30,540 nucleotides of DNA from CAZBWS01 sp964495705 (GTDB lineage: Bacteria; Pseudomonadota; Gammaproteobacteria; HTCC5015). Shown here in pieces: positions 8,368 through 15,950 of this stretch. Both the position numbers and the translations under genes were made by a program. The first letter of the stretch is position 1; every line of letters begins with the position of its first letter. Location of the stretch: NCBI GenBank assembly GCA_964495705.1, contig CAZBWS010000019.1, forward strand, positions 1 through 30,540, given 5' to 3'. Below the pieces are notes generated by a model. It was not told the origin of the DNA and did no database searches. It saw only the letters and a program-made list of their open reading frames with translations.

Positions 8368-9795
8368 ATGAAACCTGTACTCGCCCTCGTTGGCCGACCG
8401 AATGTTGGCAAATCCACACTGTTTAATTGCCTGACCAAAACGCGGGATGCGCTTGTCGCTGATTATCCAGGCCTGACACGCGACCGTAAATATGGTGACG
8501 GCAAACTAGGGGAGTATGCCTATATTGTTGTCGATACCGGCGGTTTGAACGGTGACGAAGACGATATGGATAGCCTTATGGCATCCCAAGCTCAGCAGGC
8601 TATGGATGAGGCGGATGTGATTCTTTTCTTGGTTGATTCCCGCGATGGATTGAATGCAGCAGATGAAACCATCGCCAAGGAGATTCGCCGCAAGGGTAAA
8701 CCGGTATTTTTACTGGCCAATAAAGTTGACGGCATGAATGCCGCGCAGGTTTCCGCTGACTTTTATGCCTTAGGTTTGGGTGAGCCCTATGCGATTGCCG
8801 CCAGCCAAGGGCGCGGCGTCCGCCAGCTAATGGAAACTATTTATGCGGCATTACCTGATCATTTTTCAGAAGAGCCTGAAGAAGATGAAGACGGTGGCAT
8901 TCGTATCGCCGTATTAGGACGTCCAAATGTGGGTAAATCAACTCTCATCAATCGTATTCTAGGTGAAGAGCGGGTGTTAGCTTTTGATGAACCGGGCACG
9001 ACGCGCGATAGTATTTTCATTCCCTTTGAGCATCGCGATGGCGGTAAGTACACCTTGATTGATACTGCGGGTATTCGCCGCCGTGCTCGTATTAGTGAAA
9101 CGGTTGAAAAATTCAGCGTCATTAAAGCTTTTCAAGCAATTGGTGAAGCGAATGTGGTGTTGCAGGTGATTAGTGCCCGCGAAGGCATTTCCGAACAAGA
9201 CTTAACACTGTTGCGCCAAGTACTTAGCCAAGGTCGAGCACTGGTGTTTGTGATTAATAAGTGGGACGGCATGCACCCCGATGAACGCGATCGTGTGAAA
9301 GTAGAGCTAGAACGCCGTTTAAATTTCATCGATTTTGCTGAATTCCACTTTATTTCTGCTTTGCACGGTACTGGTGTGGGACACATCCTGGAAGCCGTAC
9401 ATCGCGCCTATGATTCAGCCATGATGGTGATGCCAACCAATAAGTTAACGGACTTAATGCAAGAGGCTACCTTGGTTCACCAGCCGCCGATGATTGGCAG
9501 TCGCCGTAGTAAACTGCGTTATGCTCACCAAGGTGGAAAGAACCCGCCGCGTATTATTATTCACGGCAATAAGGTTGAAGACTTGCCAGATAGCTATAAA
9601 CGCTATCTTATTAACCATTTTATTAAGCGTTTAAAGCTGCAAGGTACGCCTTTGCATTTGGAGTTTAAGTCGGGGGATAACCCCTATAAAGACAAACCTA
9701 GACCAAAACCTGAAGATAACGAGCATAACGCACGCCGAGCACATATTGTTAAGCGGCGTATCTCGGAAGAGAAGAAAAAGCGTAAAAAGCGTTAG
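8368..9795 (+). CDS. der: Ribosome-assembly GTPase Der (EngA)
   Basis: Essential double-GTPase of 50S subunit maturation. The 475-aa protein has two G domains: P-loops GRPNVGKSTLFN (about residue 9) and GRPNVGKSTLIN (about residue 184), switch motifs DTGG and DTAG, and NKVD/NKWD specificity motifs. The C-terminal KH-like domain is at about 360-450, and the protein ends in a strongly basic tail. An acidic linker (SEEPEEDEDGG) joins the two G domains. The start is fixed by the family N-terminus PVLALVGRPN. No ribosome binding site is visible, consistent with the near-leaderless promoter just upstream. Confidence 0.97.
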   Translation: MKPVLALVGRPNVGKSTLFNCLTKTRDALVADYPGLTRDRKYGDGKLGEYAYIVVDTGGLNGDEDDMDSLMASQAQQAMDEADVILFLVDSRDGLNAADETIAKEIRRKGKPVFLLANKVDGMNAAQVSADFYALGLGEPYAIAASQGRGVRQLMETIYAALPDHFSEEPEEDEDGGIRIAVLGRPNVGKSTLINRILGEERVLAFDEPGTTRDSIFIPFEHRDGGKYTLIDTAGIRRRARISETVEKFSVIKAFQAIGEANVVLQVISAREGISEQDLTLLRQVLSQGRALVFVINKWDGMHPDERDRVKVELERRLNFIDFAEFHFISALHGTGVGHILEAVHRAYDSAMMVMPTNKLTDLMQEATLVHQPPMIGSRRSKLRYAHQGGKNPPRIIIHGNKVEDLPDSYKRYLINHFIKRLKLQGTPLHLEFKSGDNPYKDKPRPKPEDNEHNARRAHIVKRRISEEKKKRKKR

Positions 9796-9875
9796 ATTAG
9801 ATTCAATTTTCACCCTATACATACAATTTAACGAAAAAATATACTTTTTATGCTTTGTTTTTTGTCTTAGTTGGC

Positions 9876-9881
9876 TATAGT
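9876..9881 (+). promoter_or_regulatory. Putative -10 element for the OmpA-like gene
   Basis: TATAGT lies 30 nt before the OmpA-like ATG at 9912, in an AT-rich stretch. The -35 is poor (TTTGTT-like sequence near 9854 at 16-nt spacing). It is placed plausibly for a short leader containing the AAGGAAC ribosome binding site. Confidence 0.4.
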
Positions 9882-9911
9882 AGAGCTACTCTTAACCACA
9901 AGGAACTAACA

Positions 9912-10607
9912 ATGAAAAAGACTGCATTAGCCATCACTCTTTCCACTCTTGCTTTTGGTGTTGCACAGGCGCATGAGTCTAGCCATTGGAAAAATTCATC
10001 GGGCGAATTTGTGAAAAATGCCTCAGGTGATTGTGTACAAACTATTAATCATGATGCAGCTGATGATGCAGAGTGTCATGGTGGAGCTGTGGTTAAGCGC
10101 CAGATTCCAGCTCCAGCTCCAGTTGTAGATGATGGTATGGCAGCTAAGAAAAAGGCTATGGAAGCTGCAGCTCGCCAACGTGCTCAAGCTGCTAAAGCCG
10201 CTATGAAGAAAAAACAGCAAGCGCTATTAGCGGGCCTGAAAAAAATATCTCTAGCTTCAGGTGCTTCATTTAATACGGGTAGTGCCAATTTGAGCAATGC
10301 AGGTAAAGCGGAACTAGATAGCCTCGTCGTTAAATTAAATAAAGTGGGTAACGGCCTGAAGTCTGTAACAGTTGAAGGTCATACTGATAGTAGTGGCCCA
10401 GCAAGTTTCAATCAAAATCTTTCACAGAAGCGTTCCGATGCGGTTAAGGCATACCTAGTTTCAAAAGGAATCGCTTCTAATAAAATCATTCCTAAGGGTT
10501 ATGGTGAGTCACAGCCGATTGCCACAAATGATACTGTTGCTGGTAGAGCTAAAAATCGTCGTGTAGAGATCAAAGTTGATGGTGATATTGTTGAAGCTGT
10601 TCAGTAA
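9912..10607 (+). CDS. OmpA-family peptidoglycan-binding envelope protein
   Basis: I choose ATG 9912 because it has an AAGGAAC ribosome binding site and starts a clean signal peptide (residues 1-20, cleaved after VAQA); an upstream ATG in frame at 9855 has neither. The 231-aa product has no OmpA beta-barrel. The mature N-terminus is a short segment (HWKNSSGEFVKNASGDC) with two cysteines (41 and 55) that could form a disulfide, then a Lys/Ala-rich helix (about 76-110). The C-terminal OmpA domain (about 113-231) has VEGHTDSSG, FNQNLSQKRSDAVKAYL and NRRVEI, which bind the diaminopimelate peptide of peptidoglycan. It probably tethers the wall or serves as a periplasmic spacer. Confidence 0.85.
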   Translation: MKKTALAITLSTLAFGVAQAHESSHWKNSSGEFVKNASGDCVQTINHDAADDAECHGGAVVKRQIPAPAPVVDDGMAAKKKAMEAAARQRAQAAKAAMKKKQQALLAGLKKISLASGASFNTGSANLSNAGKAELDSLVVKLNKVGNGLKSVTVEGHTDSSGPASFNQNLSQKRSDAVKAYLVSKGIASNKIIPKGYGESQPIATNDTVAGRAKNRRVEIKVDGDIVEAVQ

Positions 10608-10626
10608 ACTGCTTTCAATATAATCG

Positions 10627-10652
10627 AAAAAGGCAGCTTAGGCTGCCTTTTT
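10627..10652. terminator. Bidirectional rho-independent terminator
   Basis: AAAAAGGCAGC (10627-10637) pairs perfectly with GCTGCCTTTTT (10642-10652) around a TTAG loop, with further T residues to 10655. It ends the OmpA-like gene on the + strand. On the - strand the same stem encodes the Lys-Lys-Lys-Ala-Ala C-terminus of the next gene, and the TAA stop of that gene is in the loop (10638-10640). Confidence 0.88.
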
Positions 10653-11699
10653 TTTGGTGTTTATCTTATTCAATAAACTTTCTAGGGCGAGAGTGTCGTT
10701 GGGGTAGAGAACAGAGCTGATACTCGGAGTAAAAGGGACTTTAAAACCGTCGATAAAATAGGGTTGCATAATGTGTTTATGAAGATCTTTACTTATTAAT
10801 TCATGCCCTGCCGGACTGTTTAGGTTTTCTATAATGATAATTAAGCAGCTTTTATTAACCCTTATGAGGGTGTCTGTTTTGCGGCTGAGTCGAGAGGCCC
10901 TTTGGTAAGCATTAAGAATAAGCTCTTCTTGTAGTGTGTCAACGTTAATGCGTAGGTCGATACAATGAATACCAAGTAGATCTTGATAGTTGTCATTGCG
11001 GCTAATAGCATGCTGTAAATAGTTGTTGAACACGGCATTATCAATAATTGTCGTATTGAAGCTCTTGCTGTCATATTTTTGATAGAGTCTACTGTAATTG
11101 CCCCCGTGTTCATTATTTAAAGTGACTAGCATCCATTCATAAACACCCAGTAGTAAACTGATTAATACCAAGTTGAGAGTCCATATTATTAGTGTGCTGG
11201 CATAGAAGTGAGGGGTGCGGATTAAGTAGGGAAATTCGAACCCTGTATGCTCTAAGATGGCAATAAAGTAAAAGCCAAATACATATAATGCTGACCACAA
11301 TAGCCCCATAGTGCGCCCAAGGGAGCAAAAGGCGATGCTAATACTCAAAAAAACAAAGGGATAAAGTGAAGAGTGACTTATGCCCCCGCCGACAAAGGTG
11401 AGCAAGCTGAACAGTAAAATAAATAGCCAAAATTGTGTGAAATGACCTATCGCTTGATATTGATGCGTGAATTTCAAGCCTAATAAAGCACAGCCAAATA
11501 ATATACTGGAAACGACCGCAATCACTAAAATGAGTTTGATAGATGGCAGGTTGCCCGTGCTGATTACTGCGTAGTATGTTCCAGCCATAAGTGTGATGCT
11601 AAGCAGGCCAATAATAGCAACATAACTAATCCTAGTGCGAAGATCTGAAATAGTGTTTTTGGCTAAACTTGGCGTCGTTGTTGAGTCAACTTGAAACAT
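10638..11699 (-). CDS. Six-TM membrane protein with degenerate GGDEF domain (paralogue A)
   Basis: 353 aa from the ATG at 11699, chosen because GGAG lies 7 nt upstream; the longer frame to 11807 runs inside the previous gene without support. Six membrane spans occupy about residues 25-190, followed by a linker with HGG (198-200). The C-terminal domain (about 212-345) has the GGDEF fold pattern (NAVFNNYLQHAISRNDNYQDLLG, then DLRINV), but where GG(D/E)EF should be it reads VNKSCL (281-286). The I-site-like RKTD (273-276) is in the right place before it. Cyclase activity is therefore not expected. It overlaps the upstream paralogue by 14 nt, and its 3' end is in the terminator stem. Family assignment rests on pattern matching by eye. 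Confidence 0.72.
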   Translation of the reverse strand: MFQVDSTTTPSLAKNTISDLRTRISYVAIIGLLSITLMAGTYYAVISTGNLPSIKLILVIAVVSSILFGCALLGLKFTHQYQAIGHFTQFWLFILLFSLLTFVGGGISHSSLYPFVFLSISIAFCSLGRTMGLLWSALYVFGFYFIAILEHTGFEFPYLIRTPHFYASTLIIWTLNLVLISLLLGVYEWMLVTLNNEHGGNYSRLYQKYDSKSFNTTIIDNAVFNNYLQHAISRNDNYQDLLGIHCIDLRINVDTLQEELILNAYQRASRLSRKTDTLIRVNKSCLIIIIENLNSPAGHELISKDLHKHIMQPYFIDGFKVPFTPSISSVLYPNDTLALESLLNKINTKKKAA

Positions 11700-12768
11700 A
11701 GGACTCCGACTTTGGTAGCGCCGTAGAAAGGTTGGTTTGCGAGTAGTAAGGTTTGGTAAGACGGACCAAGTCTTGCCAGCTATTACAAGGCCCCGGCATA
11801 CAGGCATAGCTTAGTTTGAACGCTTGTGTTGAAGAAAATATCTCGCTGTCGATAAGGTGTTGGTTTAGGCAGTCCAAGAAGTGCTTAGCATTCATTTCGC
11901 TGGTCATGTTTTCTAATGTAATGCTAATAGTATATTCACCGGTGCGTACGAGAGTGTCGACACTCCTTAGTAAGGGCTGTATTTCTTGCATACATTTTAG
12001 AATAAAGTCAGGTGGGCTGGCGGGTAGGTGAATGCAGCTAAGTACTAGGCTGTTTTCATATTGAATACAACGCTGTTCAGCTTCATGTAAAAAATGCTCG
12101 AAATCTTCGCGCGTAACAATAGGATACTGCCTTTTATCACTGGCTTTTTGACGTAAGTCAGTTTCGCTACCGCCCCTGCGGTACTGTAGCTTGAGTAGCA
12201 TCTCCTCATAGGCGAATAGCACGGATATCAATGCGATAAGACATACTCCCCATATGATCATTTGACTTAAGCTTTCCAGCTTAGTGTCAATCAAGTCGAT
12301 AAAGACTACGCCAGAAAGTGCTGCAATGCCCAGGCTAGTGAAACAGCATAAGAAAAGTACATTTAAAATTATCCCTCCTCGCAAGCCGAGAAAGCAAAAT
12401 GACATCACGATTGGAGCGATTATTAAGGGGCTGGCATCAGAGTAGGGTACGCCTTGACTAACGCAACATAAGAATAAAATGATAATCGCTGTCCATATGG
12501 TTGAAAAATAGCCCGTTGCCCCTCCTATATCCGTATACTTGGTGGAAATAAGTGCCGCACTATAAAGTGCAGCGAGAGTAAACGTACTAAGTACAATGAC
12601 GTTTCGAGCAATGGTGTTCTGAATAGGCGCGAAGATATAAAAAAGGCCCACTATGACACATATCAAAATCACAGTGTAAAGTGCATTGATATGGGCTTTA
12701 TTACGAAGCCCGCGCAAAGTTTCACTATTTGCGCTGAAGTCTGCAAACAGTTTGAATACGCCTTTCAT
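11686..12768 (-). CDS. Six-TM membrane protein with degenerate GGDEF domain (paralogue B)
   Basis: 360 aa. Six membrane spans are at about residues 28-48, 54-75, 88-106, 112-130, 132-153 and 168-187, then RRGG (197-200) and a cytoplasmic domain (about 215-345). This aligns with paralogue A over the whole length, including the position of the GG pair. GGDEF-type elements are TREDFEHFLHEAEQRC, the RSVD I-site-like motif (268-271) and DTLVR. The catalytic loop is replaced by TGEYTI (276-281), so it probably makes no c-di-GMP. It starts 66 nt after the M23 peptidase gene on the same strand, so an operon is possible. The stop overlaps the start of paralogue A by 14 nt, so the two should be made together. 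Confidence 0.72.
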   Translation of the reverse strand: MKGVFKLFADFSANSETLRGLRNKAHINALYTVILICVIVGLFYIFAPIQNTIARNVIVLSTFTLAALYSAALISTKYTDIGGATGYFSTIWTAIIILFLCCVSQGVPYSDASPLIIAPIVMSFCFLGLRGGIILNVLFLCCFTSLGIAALSGVVFIDLIDTKLESLSQMIIWGVCLIALISVLFAYEEMLLKLQYRRGGSETDLRQKASDKRQYPIVTREDFEHFLHEAEQRCIQYENSLVLSCIHLPASPPDFILKCMQEIQPLLRSVDTLVRTGEYTISITLENMTSEMNAKHFLDCLNQHLIDSEIFSSTQAFKLSYACMPGPCNSWQDLVRLTKPYYSQTNLSTALPKSESYVSS

Positions 12769-12834
12769 ACTAGCTCTGATTATCCTTATAGTTTATCAAT
12801 AATAGATGAGCTTGGCGCCTAGGGCTAGTGACAG

Positions 12835-13671
12835 CTATTTTTCTTTGGGGCGATCAGCGGCCGATAAGAATAGGCTGGGGTCTACCCAAGTGCCATTTAA
12901 GCCGATAGACCAGTGTAAGTGAGGTCCCGTTACTCGGCCTGTATCGCCCACCGTGCCCAGTAAATCACCTTGTTTGATCATTTGCCCCGCTTCAACCTCT
13001 ATTTCAGTCATATGTGCATAGAAACTCGTTAAGCCTTGACCGTGGTCGATAAATACACAGTTGCCACTGAAAAAGAAATCCTTGGCCTCGGCTACTTTCC
13101 CGTCTGCAGGTGCATAAATAGGCGTATGGCGGGGCACGGCAATATCTAGTCCGCCATGGGGGTTGCGCGGTTGATCATTAAAAAAGCGTTTTAAACCAAA
13201 GCGGCTGGAATAGGGGCCTTTAACGGGGAGTTGCATAGAAAAGTCAGGCTGGGCAATATTGCGGAAATGGTTTTTCGCGCGCCATTTAAGCGTGCGCTCG
13301 GATTTGATGCGTGCCTGAGAGTCGGTGTTGGGGTTAACCTTGTTTTTATTCTTAATGATTAAGCGCTGCTCTGGGTATTGCTTGCCTTCAACACGATATT
13401 TAAAGCTTTTTTGTGTGCCTTTCTGGGTGAGTTTTTTATCCCCCAGCTTACTGGAGAGCGGAATGCCAACGATAGCTTTCCAGCTGCCTTCGTGGGCAAC
13501 AACCGCAACACGTTTCTTGCCACGTAAAATATGCGGTGCCTGTGTTCCACTGGCTTCGCCTAATTCAACTATAGCCACACCGCCAGGGGTGGGTTGGTGT
13601 TCTGGCAAGTCCATTGCAAATGCGGATAGGCTAAAAAGGGTGGGTAATAAGATGTAGGCGAAAAGCTTCAT
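12835..13671 (-). CDS. M23 (LytM-type) metallopeptidase, exported
   Basis: 278 aa with a signal peptide (about residues 1-19, ending in SAFA). A beta-rich N-terminal region (about 25-130) precedes the LytM domain (about 148-270). The Zn ligands and catalytic residues are present: HGGLD (His and Asp ligands), YAH, and HLH (251-253). It is therefore likely an active peptidoglycan endopeptidase, unlike the degenerate LytM activators EnvC and NlpD. The DNA reads on the minus strand, divergent from the aminotransferase gene. The start has an AAGAAA ribosome binding site. A role in wall remodelling is inferred from the family. Confidence 0.88.
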   Translation of the reverse strand: MKLFAYILLPTLFSLSAFAMDLPEHQPTPGGVAIVELGEASGTQAPHILRGKKRVAVVAHEGSWKAIVGIPLSSKLGDKKLTQKGTQKSFKYRVEGKQYPEQRLIIKNKNKVNPNTDSQARIKSERTLKWRAKNHFRNIAQPDFSMQLPVKGPYSSRFGLKRFFNDQPRNPHGGLDIAVPRHTPIYAPADGKVAEAKDFFFSGNCVFIDHGQGLTSFYAHMTEIEVEAGQMIKQGDLLGTVGDTGRVTGPHLHWSIGLNGTWVDPSLFLSAADRPKEK

Positions 13672-13771
13672 GGTATTTCTTGGTTATTGGTTAATGGAAT
13701 AAATACTAACAGATACCCAGCGCGGGTCTATGTGTTTACAATGAACATTGTTGAATAATTGTGAAGCCCCT

Positions 13772-14745
13772 GTGAATAACAAAATAGCCCAACGCATTGA
13801 GAAAATAGCCCCCTTTCATGTCATGGATATACTCGCCCAAGGGAAAGCGCTAGAAGCACAGGGGCGCGACATTATCCACCTAGAAGTCGGTGAGCCAGAC
13901 TTTAGCGCGCCAGAGCCAGTTGTTCAGGCCAGCATATCCGCATTGCAGCAGGGTTTGACCCACTATACGCCGTCCTTGGGCTTGCCTGCGCTACGCAATG
14001 CAGTGGCGCAGTTTTATATGAGCCGTTATTCGGTAGCCGTGGATGCAGAGCAGGTAGCTATTACCCCTGGAGCGTCGGGGGCATTGCAGTTGATCTTGGG
14101 GGCAATCATTAATCCTGCGGATGAAGTGTTGATGGCCGACCCCGGCTACCCCTGCAATCGGCATTTTGTGCGAATGTTTGGTGGTGTGGATGTATGTATT
14201 CCTACGGATCATTCCACGGGGTATCAGCTGACGGTTGAGTTGATAGAGCAGGCTGCGAACACCAGTACTAAGGCGGTGATGTTGGCATCTCCTAGCAACC
14301 CGACGGGGACGTTGATTCCTGCTGGTGAACTGGAAGATATTGTTCGGCTATGCCAGCAGCGCGGGCTGTTATTGATCGTTGATGAGATTTATCTAGGTTT
14401 GACCTATGGCATAGAAGAGCACACGGCGGCACAGTACCTAGCCAACTATGATCATGTATTTGTAATTAACAGCTTTTCCAAATATTTCGGTATGACCGGC
14501 ATGCGTGCGGGTTGGCTATTAGCGCCACAGGCTTATATGCCTGCAATAGACTGTCAGGCACAGAACTTCTTTCTGGCGGCGTCTACGCCCGCCCAATACG
14601 GTGCATTGGCTGCCTTTAAGCCAGATACTATTTCTATATTGGAACAGCGCAGAACAGAATTTCAGGCGCGCAGGGATTATTTGCTACCTGCATTGCAGGG
14701 CTTGGGCTTTGCGATTAAATCTGCACCCGAGGGCGCGTTCTATTT
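13772..14745 (+). CDS. PLP-dependent class I/II aminotransferase (3' end lost in gap)
   Basis: The visible 324 residues show the fold-type I aminotransferase features: IHLEVGEPDF, HYTPSLGLPALRNAVAQF, SPSNPTG (173-179), IVDEIYLGL and the PLP lysine in SFSKYFGMTGMRAGW (Lys237). I prefer the GTG at 13772 (family-like N-terminus NNKIAQRIEKIAPFHVM); a TTG at 13748 is the alternative. Relatives are about 385-395 aa, so roughly 60 residues are missing in the N run that begins at 14746. The short in-frame stretch after the gap belongs to the cysZ 3' end and not to this protein. The substrate cannot be told from the sequence. Confidence 0.88.
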
Positions 14746-14845
14746 NNNNNNNNNNNNNNNNNNNNNNNNNNNNNNNNNNNNNNNNNNNNNNNNNNNNNNN
14801 NNNNNNNNNNNNNNNNNNNNNNNNNNNNNNNNNNNNNNNNNNNNN
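14746..14845. other. Assembly gap (100 N)
   Basis: Exactly 100 N, a conventional placeholder. The flanks share no overlap. The aminotransferase lacks about 60 codons, which need about 180 nt, so the true gap is probably longer than 100 nt and contains that 3' end and perhaps a terminator between the convergent genes. Confidence 0.95.
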
Positions 14846-14846
14846 A

Positions 14847-15683
14847 TTAACCCAGCACCCTAACCTTCTGCCCCTCGACATCCCCCCTCAACCGCTCATG
14901 AAATAACTTAGTCGCCCCCGCTACACCCACTGGTACCGCAAAAAAATTTAGCACGGGTACCATGGTCATGAACATGATGGCGCTGCCGAAGCCTATCGAT
15001 AGGCGACGGCGTTGTTTGAGAATGTCTTTTTCTTGGTTGAATACGAGTCCATGGTTAGCCATGGGGTAATCCGCATAGTTAATGGATAGCATCCAAGCGC
15101 TGAATAGGAACCAGATCACGGGGATTAAGCTATTCACCACGGGCATGAAAAATAGAACAAGGAATAGTAATAGCAAAGGAATCAGGCATTTTAGGGTGTA
15201 GAGCATTTTGCGGGTCTCGCCGATCAGGGCGACTTTAACTTCTTCGGTCATACTGCGCTCTATATGCCCTGGGTCGACTTCCTCGTCTAACAATAGTCGT
15301 TCTACTGCAGCAGAAAAAAAGCCATTGAAAGGCGCGCTGATAAGATTGGCGACGACAGTGAAGCCGTAGAACACGATTAATAAGTACAAGATGACAAACA
15401 GGCTCCAGAGCAGGTATTCAATCCAGCCGAATAGGCTTAAAAACCATTGATAAGCGCTTTCCACCCAGCTTAGCCAGCTAGCTAAGTTCAGGCTGTCGGG
15501 GAACATGCTGGGCATTAGCGACTCCATTGCGCCGTTGAATGCGGATATGGCGTACCACAGGCCTAGGGAGAAGATGGCAATGTTGATGGCCATAGGAATC
15601 ATCACATATTTGCGTACCGAGGGGTCTTTAATGAGCGTGAAGCCGTCGACAGCGTATTGAAAGCCGTTTAAAAAATCCTTCAT
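14847..15683 (-). CDS. cysZ: Sulfate transporter CysZ (EI24 domain)
   Basis: 278-aa inner-membrane protein of the CysZ/EI24 family, which imports sulfate for cysteine synthesis. Matches to E. coli CysZ include FNGFFSAAVERLL (the APFNG region), VIWFLFSAWMLSINYADYPMANH and FGSAIMFMTMVPVLNFFAVPVGVAGAT. It has several hydrophobic segments with the long amphipathic helices typical of the family. It diverges from smc-zipA-ligA, parallel to the cysZ/zipA-ligA neighbourhood of E. coli. The 3' end lies 1 nt from the N gap, but the stop codon (14847-14849) is intact. Confidence 0.92.
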   Translation of the reverse strand: MKDFLNGFQYAVDGFTLIKDPSVRKYVMIPMAINIAIFSLGLWYAISAFNGAMESLMPSMFPDSLNLASWLSWVESAYQWFLSLFGWIEYLLWSLFVILYLLIVFYGFTVVANLISAPFNGFFSAAVERLLLDEEVDPGHIERSMTEEVKVALIGETRKMLYTLKCLIPLLLLFLVLFFMPVVNSLIPVIWFLFSAWMLSINYADYPMANHGLVFNQEKDILKQRRRLSIGFGSAIMFMTMVPVLNFFAVPVGVAGATKLFHERLRGDVEGQKVRVLG

Positions 15684-15950
15684 ATATGATGTGTTTCCAG
15701 CCTACTAGATAGGCATTCTTGTTGTTTGCAGAGCTTTACAATAGGGATGAGCAGTCGGTTTTTCAATACCTGTGTTGTAGTGGCGTTTTTTTTGTTATTG
15801 AATGCGCCAATATAGGCGTGATTATTATACTTTAAGGCTGGAATATGATGCTTAATTCATTCACAATCTGGTCACAACTGCGCATTGGGTGGGCGGTTGC
15901 AGGTATGATCTGTAAGTGATTGATATTAATAGTTTATTTGATGGTAAAAA
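15684..15950. other. Divergent intergenic region between cysZ and smc
   Basis: 267 bases without a gene. On the minus strand TATAAT (15824-15829) is a good -10 candidate for cysZ with a leader of about 130 nt. On the plus strand TATGAT (15904-15909) is a possible -10 for smc. Neither has a convincing -35. A short inverted repeat (GCGCC, AATATA, GGCGT) is near 15804-15820 in the presumed cysZ leader. No RNA gene or sulfur-related riboswitch was recognised. Confidence 0.4.

Noticed and set aside
11700..11807. N-terminal extension of paralogue A
   Set aside because: It lies inside paralogue B in another frame, has no hydrophobic or family pattern, and the ATG at 11699 has a proper GGAG ribosome binding site.
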